Assembly (NCBI RefSeq): GCF_008728515.1
Contig: NC_044986.1
Span: 63,353,159 to 63,417,158 of the forward strand
Source: Papio anubis
Taxonomy: Eukaryota > Chordata > Mammalia > Primates > Cercopithecidae
Direction: 5' to 3'
Length of the DNA: 64,000 nt
Part shown: piece after piece, positions 49,388 through 60,933 of the stretch
Layout of the letters: each line of letters begins with the position of its first letter
How positions within the stretch are numbered: position 1 is the stretch's first letter
Program-made: the position numbers and the translations under genes
Notes under the pieces: model-generated
What the model saw: the letters and a program-made list of their open reading frames with translations, nothing else
Told to the model about the DNA's origin: nothing
The model's database searches: none

Positions 49388-49714
49388 TTTTGTTGGTTTT
49401 TTTGGTTTTTTTTTTTTATATTTATTTTGAGACGGAGTCTCTCACTCTGTTGCCCAGGCTGGAAGGCAGTGGCACAATCTTGGCTCTCTGCAACCTCCGC
49501 CTCCCAAGTTCAAGCGATTCTTCTGCCTGAGTCTCCCAAGTAGCTGGAACTACAGGTGCCCACCACCACGCCTGGCTAATTTTTTGTATTTTTAGTAGAG
49601 ACAGGGTTTCACCATGTTAGCCAGGATGGTCTCAATCTCCTGCCCTCATGTTCCACCCGCCTCGGCCTCCCAAAGTGCTGGGATTACTTGCATGCGCTAC
49701 CACGCCCAGGCTTG
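49388..49714 (-). mobile_element. AluS/Y, minus strand
   Basis: A T-rich head, then TTTTGAGACGGAGTCTCTCAC and an end near CTACCACGCCCAGGC. Complete. Confidence 0.92.
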
Positions 49715-52700
49715 GTTTTTGTATTTTTATAAAGTGCAGGTGTTCAGCATGTTCCTTCCTGAACTTTACAATATTCACATAGCTTTGGCAAATGGGATGC
49801 AAAACAACATTCAAAATGAAATTAATGTTGAAAGAATAGTATCATTCATAACTAGACTATTTTTCAAGTAGATATTGATCTTATGCAGTGGGATGTGCTA
49901 TTAAAGAGCATAAAATATACCTTTTAAATTTAACAATACATAATGCCATCGAGGAAAACCCCATCACCGAACACCATTCCAGACTTTTCTTATCAGAATA
50001 TTATAAAACACTACTTAACTATTATGACTACCAAGCAAAAGTATGGTAAGAACACTTTGTCCCTTTTCTTTGCAGACAGGAAAAATCAATTGAATATGAA
50101 GGCCAAAATCTCTGAGAAGGAGTGCTTCATCTAGAGAGACAAGCAGGGGCACATATCACAATAGCTAACAGGAGAGATATATTGGGTCCTGATGAAAACT
50201 AATATAGGAAGAAATGGGCTGAATTTTTTCTGCACCCTGGATGAGAAATGATTAAATTTAAAGGGTTTTTAAATTAACTTAGTTGTGACCTTGCCTGCTA
50301 TTCCATATTTGAAGATCTGGTGGTGGGAAAGTATGTAGAAACTTCAAAATATGCTCAGGAATGCATGATTAAAAAATAGAAACTCTTACTGTTGATAAAA
50401 AGAGAAGAGCATCCAACTTCTCAATTTAACGGGACTTTTAAAGTAAAGAAGGGCCGTTTAATACTCTCTAAAGAAGGCACAAAATTCCTATAGAACCAAG
50501 ATTCTTGGTTGATACCGCCTCTGCATCAGCACCAAAATTCTCCCTCTAACCATGGGTGGTTCCAAGGAGGCACCTTGGTAAACTGCAGCCTGCCTGAATG
50601 AGGTAAAGTGATCCCATCTCCAAATCAACCCACACAAGGAAGGCCAGGAGTAAGAGTCTATATCAAGTCAAAATTCTTTAATGCTTTCCCAAGCTCAAGC
50701 CATGACCCCCAAAAATGCCCACAAGTCATATACCAGGTAAACAATACTGTTCAGCCCATTGCCCTTTCCTCATTAACTCCCCCAAAGCCCAAAAGACAGT
50801 CACGCATGCACTTTTCATTCACTTTTACAAAAACAACTGTAATGTGAACATCATACACATTACACCTTGTTACAAATATTTTAAGCCCTATATTTAGGTC
50901 AGAAATATTAAGACTTAGAAATTCATAAGTATTAGAAAGTATCAACTAAAATGGACTATTCTCACTACCTTCAGTTTGATGTGTCTCAGTATGTGTTTCC
51001 TCCTGTTTTTTCATCGAAGCGTCAATTGACCCCAACTGAAGCTCTCTCTGTCTAGTCACTCATCTGTTTGGCTGTATCTATTTATTACATTGCTTCATCC
51101 ATCACCAAAGTTCCTACTCTGCATTGGGCTTCCCTCCCTGTCTGTAAGACTGACTCAACACTCACATGACTAAGATAGTAATGTGAGGAAAAAAATAATG
51201 TCAGACTCATTCTAGGCATGGAAGAAGCAAGCCACTATGCCTATTAAGGACAGCATGGTTTCCATGTGAAACAAACAAGATTAATCTACCTCCCATAATG
51301 CAACTACCTTTTTTCAAAACTCATGAATATTGTCAGGCTGCTTAACAAATATAACCTCCAACAGCTGCATAGCAGATCCATGCATCGGTACGGTATATAT
51401 TTGCACATGCTGCTTTTCCATCTACAGGACATGACATATGCCAATTGATTGGCTTAGAGTAGGCTTGAAGAGGAGTCAGAGTGTTGGCAGGCACCTTATG
51501 TCTATTCTTTGCTTTCCATTTTTTCCTTTTGCTCTGAGGTTTTTAGGCTTTGCTCTTTTGGATCCTGCCTACTAAATTATTCATTTAACTTCAAGTGGTC
51601 ATTTGTGGCTAACGAGGCTGAGATTTTTGTGAACATACAACTTGCACTTAGTCCAAACTGATTAGATGTCAGTAATCAACCTAAATTATCAGGCTTTACT
51701 TTAATTGCAATTATATCCTCCATTTCATATGTTAAAAGTAGAGTTCGTATCAGGTGATGGGAACTAAGCAGAGTCCAAGTCAACCTGAAAGAAGCCAAAA
51801 GATTCATCCACGACCAGCAATGTGATTTGAAAGGCTCAGTGCAATGTGCAAGTATAAGGCACCTTGTTCAAAATATATTCAGAATTTTAATATAGCAACC
51901 TCAGGTAATTAAACCAAATATGAGACCTTTCTATCTGTGAGACACACCCATGAAGAGAGTCCTGGATTTGTCAAAGAAAACATAAGGCATTTTTGCCATT
52001 TCTTTTAAATGTTAATCATGCTCATTATAAAAACTATTATGTTGGCAATATTTTCTTCAAAGTCAATATTATCTTCATCAAAAAATTTCTTTTTAGAATT
52101 TACAAAGACTTTTTTTTCCTTTTCAATTGGTCTCAGAAAACAAGCTTTGAGGTTTTATTCATAACATAAAGTTTAATTCAGTTTCAAAAAATAATTGCCT
52201 GATACCCTTCTTGCCTTCCCAAATCTTACTGTAAATACTAAAGTATGAAAATAAAGCCTGTAAATGATAGATCCATGGCTAGATTTGGGAAACCCTAAAT
52301 CTTAAACTTAGCAGTGAACACCTGACAGTAACGAAGCCATAAGTGCTCACCCTAGGAATAGCATGGCCACTGAACAATGTTCTCCATAATAAAGCCATAA
52401 TCAATACCCTACAAAGCAAAATATGGTGCTATACTATGAATCACACTACTAACCAAATTTTATCAAACTGTGTCTTAAAACAAGGAACTCTACAACTTAC
52501 TACCCTCCATCTCTTCATAAAAGTAAAAACAGATTCCTCTAAATGAAAGCTGGAATTCACATGACCAAACTAATAAAACCTAATAAAAATTATGTTTTAC
52601 TAATTTTTTAATGTAAGAATTAATAATTATCATAGGCTACTTCACTTTTCTTGATTTCACCTTACTCCGAGAACATGTCTAAAATAAACATCATTCCATT

Positions 52701-53127
52701 TTGAACAAAGTGCTTTATCCAACAGACTGATCATGCTAGACAGAAAGTTTGCACCAGGTGGCAGAAACAAAAGAAAAGTAACTGTAATATCACTTTACAT
52801 AGTAAATGTAACCTTCCAAAAATTTTTTGTAATATTATTATGATGGCATCTACAGCTATATAAAAAGGGAACTATGGACATATCTGCTTTAAAAAATGCT
52901 AGATAATCTTCTGAACTTGGAATAATTTAAACTAACATTCTTTAAAGAATATTTATGGAAATAATTGCTTATTTTAGTTTACATACCATATATACTTGTG
53001 TTAAAATAATTTACCTTATAAAACTAACTCCAAAAAAATGTATTTGAATCTTCAGAAGCTTGTACCTCTTTGTTTTTGGCTGTCTCCCTTGTTCCATTTC
53101 CTATCTTACTTCTCCCAATTCAGTTCA
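49715..53127. other. Unique intronic sequence, about 3.4 kb
   Basis: The longest repeat-poor stretch in the window. No exon, RNA gene or regulatory motif was recognised by eye. Confidence 0.5.
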
Positions 53128-53132
53128 TCCTC

Positions 53133-53505
53133 TGATATGATTTGGCTGTGTCCCCACCCAAATCTCACCTTGAATTGTAATAATCCCCATGTGTCAAGGA
53201 CGGGACCAAGTCAAGATAAATGAATCATGGGGGCAGTTTCCCCCATACTGTTCTCCTGGTTGTGATGTTCTCCTGGTTGTGAATAAGTCTCACGAGATCT
53301 GATGGTTTTACAAAATGGAGTTCCACGAACAAGCTTTCTTGACTGGCACCATGTAAGAAGTAACTTTGCTCCTCATTCGCCTTCTGCCATGATTGTGAGG
53401 CCTCCCTAGCCACGTGGAACAGTGAACCAATTAAACCCTGTTTCCTTTATAAATTATCCAGTCTTGGGTATGTCCTTATTAACAGCATGAGAACAGACTA
53501 ATATG
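53133..53505 (+). mobile_element. MST/THE1-type solo LTR, plus strand, exact target duplication
   Basis: TGATATGATTTGGCTGTGTC to GAACAGACTAATATG, 373 bp, with TCCTC at 53128-53132 and 53506-53510. The terminal CA has mutated to TG. Contains a small local duplication of GTTCTCCTGGTTGTGA at about 53259-53282. Confidence 0.9.
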
Positions 53506-54196
53506 TCCTCCTACTGAAGATATGATGTCACCATTCTTCCAGACATAGATCCATTGGATATCTAAGCTATCTTGGGCCACTTCCAGTCACTACAACTGTC
53601 AGTTCTTTTTTCATATCTATCCCTCTCCTTTCCATTTCAACTCCTTTACTTTGGGTTTTTATTACACTTTACCTGAAATATTATACAAATATCTTGATTT
53701 TTCGTGCCTCCATTTTACCCTGCAAAATAATCTGCACATCATGACTGATTAGTCTTCCACAATACCTGTTTGATTTTGTCCCTTCCATGATAAAATATTC
53801 CTCATTAACAGAGTCCAAATTTCTTAGCTTGACATTCAGTATGGTTCCTCAAAATCTGGTTTCCAACCAGACTATCTTCTTACCTGTTGCAAATACTGTA
53901 GTATGGCATTAATGAGCTTGGGCTGGAAATTCCCATTTCATTACTACAGAAAAGGCGTAGTGATGTTACCTGCAGGAGTAATTGAGGGAGTTGCAAATCT
54001 TGTGACAGCTGGAATATGGCTGGTAATACACAAAAGGAGTGATATTAGTCCTCTATCTAAAAGAGGAAAATATGAACTTAGGAATGCAACTTTCCTAAGA
54101 CGGAAATAGGCTTTTATTAGAAGGAAATGATAAACCAAATCTCTTAGACCTAAAAGTATTTTTTTTCCCAGATATGTACTATGAAATGTCTTGATT
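53506..54196. other. Intronic sequence with an 80-bp copy related to the ERV LTR at 54688
   Basis: 53958-54038 reads GTGATGTTACCTGCAGGAG, GGAGTTGCAAATCTTGTGAC and so on, nearly the same as 54974-55050. The rest is unclassified. Confidence 0.55.
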
Positions 54197-54201
54197 CCTA
54201 C

Positions 54202-54605
54202 TGATATGGTTTGGATATGCATGTCCCCATCATAAATCTCATGTCAAAATGTAACCACTAATGTTGGAGGAGGAGCTTGGTGGGAGGTAATTAGATCATG
54301 GAGGCAGAGTTCTCACGAATGGTTTAGTACCATCTCCCCTGGTGCTGTAGAGTGAGTGAGTTTTCATGAGATCTGGTTGTCTGAAGGTGTATAGCACCTC
54401 CTCCCTCTCTCTTCCTCCTGCTCCAGCCATGTAAGACATGCCTATTTCCCCTTCACCTTCCACCATGATTGAAAGTTTCCTGAGGCTCCCCAGAAGCTCT
54501 CATGCTTCCTGTACAGCCTGCAAAACTGTGAGCCAATTAAACCTGCTTTCTTTATAAATTTCCCAGTCTCAGGTATTCATAGCAGTACAAGAACAGACTA
54601 ATACA
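54202..54605 (+). mobile_element. MST-type solo LTR, plus strand
   Basis: TGATATGGTTTGGATATGC to GAACAGACTAATACA, 404 bp. The flanks CCTAC (54197-54201) and GCTAC (54606-54610) are a near-perfect 5-bp duplication. Confidence 0.9.
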
Positions 54606-54687
54606 GCTACTAGTAAGAAAGCTGAATTTATGAGATCTAAAACAAAGTATGTTGACCTACTGATTAATCAAACTGACGTGACAGTCC

Positions 54688-55236
54688 TGAAACCACCCAA
54701 TGGGTTCTTCCTGCCCACTGCACAAAGCCAGTTCACTAAGACCACAGCATTGCAATAAAGATTTTAATAGACATGAGGTCAGCTATACCATGTGGGAGAT
54801 AGAGTTATTACCAAATTAATCTCCTTGAAAATTCAGAGTCTAGGGTTTTTCAAGGATAGTTTGGTGGGACAGGGAGTCAGCTTTTGGGTGGGGCCACGGG
54901 AGAGATGGGCTGGGGTAGACCGTCCTCAGAAATGTAAAAAGATATCTCAAAAGGTCAATCTTAGGTGCTATAATAGTGATGTTATCTGCAGGAGTAACTG
55001 GGGGAGTTGCAAATCTTGTGACCTGCAGAATAATGGCTGCTAATTGTTTATGTGTACACCTTAGCAGAATTCAGGATCTTCATCTCTTCCTAATCTGGTG
55101 GTCTAAAGTTAGCTTGGCCCTGGCACAGAATAATTAAGGGCAGTTTGGAGGTTAAAGGCCAGATGGGGGTTGGTTATATCAGATCTCTTTCATGTCATAA
55201 TTTTCTCATGTTTTATTTTTTGCAAAGGCGGTTTCA
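54688..55236 (-). mobile_element. Unnamed ERV solo LTR, minus strand, 4-bp target duplication
   Basis: A 549-bp block beginning TGAAACCACCCAATGGG and ending GGCGGTTTCA, so the ends are TG..CA and themselves inverted. GTCC lies on each side (54684-54687 and 55237-55240). Read on the minus strand it has the look of a class I ERV LTR: AACCCATTGGGTGGTTTCA at its 3' end and an AATCTTTATTGC block before it. I cannot name the family. No proviral genes adjoin it. Confidence 0.7.
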
Positions 55237-55240
55237 GTCC

Positions 55241-56735
55241 CAAGTAAGACCAACTTTAATTCTGTTCTGCTATTCATCCTTAATGGTGTGTTCCTGAATG
55301 AAGATTTTCTGGCAGATAAGGGGCCTCTTACTAGTAAATAATCTTACTTAGTTCTTATTTACCCACCAAAATTGCAAACTCTCATATATTTATAGGCATC
55401 AGAGTTTTGTAAGCCCCCTTTTAGATAACTGTGAAAAGTCATTAAACATTCTATCAAAATTCCCATCCTTCAAGCCCTAGCTCAATTTCCTTTCCATAAA
55501 GCCTTCCCTGTTTGCTTCTTGCTAGGTTACAAGAGGCTTGAGAACAGAGTGAAGTGTGGATTCAACAAACATTTATAGAACAGGTACTGTGCTAACAATT
55601 TACCCCTCAGTTATACACACTTGTATATACAGAACAATCTCTGGATTAAAACACCAAAAAATGGTTTAAAATACTTGTTTCTGGGGAAAAGGTAAGGATA
55701 AATACAGATCTTAAAAAAAGCAAAATATAATTTTCCTTGGGAAAAAGGGAATGGCACATTACCATTTACTTTACAAAACTTGTCATGGTGAGTCTTTCTC
55801 TGCCCTTTGAAATGTATGTAAATCTTCTTAAAAGCTAAATAAGCTTCTCGCCAGCGTTTCAACCCAAAGATGAAAAGAATCTTGGGAGAATGTCTTTCTC
55901 AAGGACCTGGAAGTCATCTCTTTTAAATGTAATCATCAAAGAAGGTAGTCTCCCTATCTCCCAGTTTCTGTGGGAAGGCAGGAGTCTAACTTTGGTGGGT
56001 GCCTGGCTCCAAGTTACAAACTTGTCTTCTGTCAAAAAGATATAAAAAGTTCCTTTGGATACAGGCAATTAGTGAACAGAGACAGTCATTCAAATTACCA
56101 GGTGAGTTTAGGATGAACTATGTATGCAAACGGTACTGTCAAGTCCTCTTACTTAAGAAATAGTTATCATTTATTTGAGAACATGTATCTAATGGGTTGT
56201 GTCTCCTAAGCTATACAAAACATTGAGATTTCTTTATGTCTCTGTATTTCTTTAGCTGATTGCCTGTGGTATATATCACATTCTGGTTTAATCCTTATCA
56301 ATTATAAAATTGTTTTCCTTTGTGAAGCGTGTCCTGGGTTGGCAGGATATATTGTTTTAAATTATATTTCCCCAAAACTCATTGGAGATTACCGTATCAT
56401 TTAAATTTGTAAATGTGCAAATGTCTTAACTTCTCAATAAAATGAAAGGAACCAATTAAGAAAAGAAAGAATAAGGAGGGAAATTATGGAAGAAGAAGGG
56501 AAAGGAAGGAAAGAAGAGGGAGGTAGGAAGAAAAACAAAGAGCAGGCTAATGGCAAAAACTCAACAAAAAGCACTTCCACTTAGGGAAGAAAAGACCTCC
56601 AAAAAAATAATAATAATAAGAGTTTCCAACAGGACTCTAGAATCAGGCTTTAGAGACTGAACATACTGTCTGCGAAGTAATTAAAGGGCAGAACAGTCAA
56701 GCCAATAGCCCATAAAAACTAAAACCCCTTCTCAA
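55241..56735. other. Intronic sequence; L2-like scrap and purine tract
   Basis: 55450-55610 (CATCCTTCAAGCCCTAGCTC, AAAGCCTTCCCTG) resembles an L2 end. 56455-56545 is purine-rich, and a short (TAA)n lies near 56605. No exon seen. Confidence 0.5.
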
Positions 56736-56741
56736 AACAAC

Positions 56742-57026
56742 TCACACCTGTAATCCCAGCACTTTGGGAGGCCAAGGCAGGATGGATTGCCTGAGGTCAG
56801 GGGTTCGAAACCAGTGAGGCCAACATGGTGAAACCTCGTCTCTACTAAAAATACAAAAATTAGCTGGGCGTGGTGGCAGGCACCTTAATCCCAGCTACTC
56901 AGGAGGCTGAGGCAGGAGAATCGCTTGAACTCGGGAGGCGGAGGTTGCGGCAAGCTGAGATCATGCCTTTGCACTCCAGCCTGGGTGACAAGAGCGAGAC
57001 TTCATGTCATAACAAAACAAAACAAA
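56742..57026 (+). mobile_element. Alu, plus strand, slightly 5'-truncated
   Basis: Starts at CTCACACCTGTAATCCCAGC, missing the first 15 or so bases of the consensus. Tail AACAAAACAAAACAAAAA. Confidence 0.9.
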
Positions 57027-57671
57027 AATTGTAATGCATAAAAATAACAGATGCAATTTTAAAAGGAAATCAATTCCATTGACAGATATACTTTTTTATT
57101 CATTATATTAACTAATGAGATCTAGCAGTGAGCCTAATAACTCTCACAATTTAGACACAGTGATAAGCATATATGATGTAATGTGGTATGAAAATATCTG
57201 TAATTTCTATAAGTGATAAAGTCTTAGGTATCATATGCACTGTGGTTTGTATTTAATAATATTAATAACTAAAGTGCTAAATTTCAAATAGAACTTTATA
57301 AAATAAAGAACTATTTTTTTTTCCCTCATCCACGTCCACAGACACCCTGAATTCTACGTATGAATCCCCATGAACTCTAGGTTAAGGACCTCTGTGGGAA
57401 TTGTAACAGAAATCAGGATGAGTTCTGCTACCAGAAAAACTAGGCAAGTCTACCACAAGAGCCAAGAAGCTTCTGCTCCAAGAAGATAAACTATTTGCTT
57501 TGCATGTTCTAAAGGGTCACCTACGTCTGCATATTGTCCTCCCTCCAGTATAATGACTTGACCTAGCACTCATAGAGTCAGAACCTTACAATCTTACAAA
57601 CCTGCAAGATTACCCAAATACTCAGTCTAACTGAAAAACATACAGCAGCTAATAATACTGTATAATCTAGA
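57027..57671. other. Unique intronic sequence
   Basis: No feature recognised. Confidence 0.5.
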
Positions 57672-57845
57672 TTAATGGTTTGGAACAGTGTGCTTAAGGA
57701 TCACTTGGGAAGGCTTATTTTTGAAAATGATTCATGACCCCATCATCAGAGTATGTCTAAATTGGGGAACAGAAATCTTCACTTTTAACTATCACCCAAA
57801 GTGATTCTTATGCAAGTGGTTAGTCACCAAACATTTGAGAAACAA
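57672..57845 (+). repeat. MER5A-like hAT MITE
   Basis: From AATGGTTTGGAACAGTGTGC to AACATTTGAGAAACAAC, with AGGATCACTTGGGAAGGC and AAAGTGATTCTTATGCAAG inside: the MER5A order. Confidence 0.65.
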
Positions 57846-57958
57846 CAACAGAATTAGAGTCCCCAAAGTCAACAAACAGAAGAACTTAAGGAAACATAAT
57901 TAGTATAATTAATATTCTAAAAGAGATTTAAATGTTTATCACAGCTATAAGAACAGCT

Positions 57959-58263
57959 GGGCCGGGCATGGTGGCTCATGCCTGTAATCCTAGCACTTGG
58001 AAGGCTGAGCTGGGTGGATCACGAGGTCAGGAGTTCAAGACCAGCCTGGCCAAGATGGTGAAACCACGTCTCAACTAAAAATAAATAAATAAATAAAAAT
58101 TAGCCAGGCATGGTGGCGGGTGCCTGCAGTCCCAGCTACTCAGGAGGCTAAGGCAGAGATTTGCTTGAACCCGGGAGGCGGAGTTGCAATGAGCCGAGAT
58201 CATGCCACTGCACTCCAGCCTGGGTGAAAGAGCAAGACTCTGTCTTAAAAAAGAAAAAAAAAA
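57959..58263 (+). mobile_element. AluS/Y, plus strand
   Basis: GGCCGGGCATGGTGGCTCATG to an A/G tail, with an (AAAT)n expansion in the central A-rich linker at about 58078-58098. Confidence 0.93.
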
Positions 58264-58841
58264 AGCCACAGAAAACACCACAGGTATTCTTGGAAATTTG
58301 AAATGGTATTGCAAAAATAAAAACTAGACAGTTGAAGACTTAAAGAGCAGAATGAAAATAGCTAACATCAAAATCAGTGACCAGAAAAGAAAGCCAAAAA
58401 TTCTCCCAGAATGGAAAGGATATGCAAAGTATGAGACAAAAATTAAAAGCCACAAGTCTCATCCAGACAGGCCAACATTCATCTTAATAAGAGTTTTAGA
58501 AGAGGAAAAAAATGTGTCTCTGCCTAGAAAAGGGTCTGGAAAATATATAGCAAGTCCTTAATTGCAGTTATCACTGGCAGTAAGAATTGAATGGAGGTGA
58601 AGTGAAAAGAGACATTAACTTTTTTCTTTATTTCAATAATTGTATAATTATTTTATAAGAATAAATTCATGTATTCCTTATGAAATTAATTAATCTAGAC
58701 ATGAATAAAATTATTGTCAAAGATACACCAGGAAAATGCTAATAAAAAGGAAGCCAAGAATATCAATATTAACACTAGACAAATTGAATCAGAGTAGACA
58801 CTATCAAACAAAATAAAGAGGAACATTTTATAATAATAAAA
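58264..58841. other. Intronic sequence, possible old L1M ORF1-side scrap
   Basis: 58440-58530 (CATCCAGACAGGCCAACATTC, GAGTTTTAGAAGAGG) recalls L1M 5' sequence. Otherwise unclassified. Confidence 0.4.
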
Positions 58842-59877
58842 GGTGAGGGCAGAGCAAGATGGCCGAATAGGAACAGCTCCAGTGTCCAGCTCCCAGCGTC
58901 AGCGACACAGAAGACAGGTGATTTCTACATTATCAACTGAGGTACTGGGTTCATCTCACTGGGGAGTGCTGGACAATTGGTGCTGGTCAGCTGTTGCAGC
59001 CCGACCAGCGAGAGCTGAAGCAGGGCAAGGCATCGCCTCACCTGGGAAGTGCAAGGGGGAAGGGAATCCCTTTTCCTAGCCAGGGGAACTGAGACACACA
59101 ACACCTGGAAAATCGGGTAACTCCCACCCCAATACTGCGCTTTAAGCAAACAGGCACACCAGGAGATTATATCCCACACCTGGCCAGGAGGGACTCATGC
59201 CCACGGAGCCTTCCTCATTGCTAGCATAGCAGTCTGCGATCTAAAGGCAAGGCAGCAGCCAGGCTAGGGGAGGGGCACCCGCCATTGCTGAGGCTTAAGT
59301 AGGTAAACAAAGCCCTGGGAAGATCGAACTGGGTGGAGATCACAGCAGTTCAAGGAGGCCTGACAGTCTCTGTAGACTCCACCTCTGGGGCCAGGGCACA
59401 GTTAAACAACAACAACAACAAAAGCAGCAGAAACCTCTGCAGACACAAGCAACTCTGTCTGACAGCTTCGAAGAGAGCAGTGGATCTCCCAACACAGAGG
59501 TTGAGATCTGAGAACGGACAGACTGCCTGCTCAAGTAGGTCCCTGACCCCTGAGTAGCCTAACTGGGAGACATCCCCCACTAGGGGCAGACCGACACCCC
59601 ACACCTCACACGGTGGAGTACACCCCTGAGAGGAAGCTTCCAAAGCAAGAATCAGACAGGTACACTCGCTGTTCAGCAGTATTCTATCTTCTGCAGCCTC
59701 TGCTGCTGACACCCAGGCAAACAGGGTCTGGAGTGGACCTCAAGCAATCTCCAACAGACCTACAGCTGAGGCTCCTGACTGTTAGAAGGAAAACTAACAA
59801 ACAGGAAGGACACCCACACCAAAACCCCATTAGTACGTCACCATCATCAAAGACCAGAGGCAGATAAAACCACAAAG
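58842..59877 (+). promoter_or_regulatory. L1 5' UTR with sense and antisense promoter region
   Basis: About 1.04 kb, GC-rich. Carries a CAAGATGGCC YY1-type site near the start and the (CAA)n block at 59405-59420. The family's 5' UTR has an internal sense promoter and an antisense promoter a few hundred bases in. Antisense transcripts would run in the CTNNA3 direction. Activity is inferred from the family. Confidence 0.75.
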
Positions 59878-60870
59878 ATGGGGAAAAAGCAGGGCAGAAA
59901 AGCTGGAAATTCAAAAAACAAGACCACATCTCCCCCTCCAAAGGAACGCAGCTCATCACCAGCAATGGATCAAAGCTGCATGGAGAATGACTTTGACGAG
60001 ATGAGAGAAGAAGGCTTCAGTCCATCAAACTTCTCAGAGCTAAAGGAGGAATTACTTACCCAGTGCAAAGAAACTAAAAATCTTGAAAAAAGAGTGGAAG
60101 AATTGATACTCAGAATAATTAATGCAGACAAGGCCATAAACGAACGGACAGAGATGAAAACCATGACACGAGAAATACGTGAAAAATGCACAAGCTTCAG
60201 TAACCGACTCGATCAACTGGAAGAAAGAGTATCAGCGATTGAGGATCAAATGAATGAAATGAAGCGAGAAGAGAAACCAAAAGAACAAAGAAGAAAAAGA
60301 AATGAACAAAGCCTGCAAGAAGTATGGGATTATGTAAAAAGACCAAATCTACGTCTGATTGCGGTGCGTGAAAGTGAGGGGAAAAATGGAACCAAGTTGG
60401 AAAACAATCTTCAGGATATCATCCAGGAGAACTTCCCCAACCTAGTAGGGCAGGCCAACATTCAAATTCAGGAAATACAGAGAATGCCACAAAGACACTC
60501 CTTGAGAAGAGCAACTCCAAGACACATAACTGCCAGATACACCAAAGTTGAAAAGAAGGAAAAATTCTTAAGGGCAGCCAGAGAGAAAGGTCGGGTTACC
60601 CACAAAGGGAAGCCCATCAGACTAACAGCAGATTTCTTGGCAGAAACTCTACAAGCCAGAAGAGAGTGGAGGCCAATATTCAACATTCTTAAAGAAAAGA
60701 ATTTTAAACCCAGAATTTCATATCCAGCCAAACTAAGTTTCATAAGTGAAGGAGAAATAAAATCTTTTACAGATAAGCAAATGCTTAGAGATTTTGTCAC
60801 CACCAGGCCTGCCTTAAACATGGAAAGGAACAACTGGTACCAGCCATTACAAAAACATGCCAAAATGTAA
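59878..60870 (+). pseudogene. L1 ORF1, open frame of 330 codons
   Basis: ORF1p is the L1 RNA chaperone that coats its own RNA as a trimer. Visible parts: a basic N-terminus (MGKKQGRKAGNSKNK), a coiled coil at about residues 50-150 (EKRVEELILRI, LDQLEERVSAIEDQ), an RRM at about 155-250 (RPNLRLIAVRESEG, ARYTKVEKKEKFLRAAREKG), and a C-terminal domain with PAKLSFISEGEIK. The usual human length is 338. Eight residues are missing near the end, where TTRPAL joins directly to NMERNN, an in-frame loss of 24 bases. Compared with remembered consensus it also has ordinary substitutions. The frame is open, but the element as a whole is disabled in ORF2. Confidence 0.9.
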
Positions 60871-60933
60871 AGACCATCGAGGCTAGGAAGAAACTGCATC
60901 AACTAACGAGCAAAATAACCAGTTAACATCATA

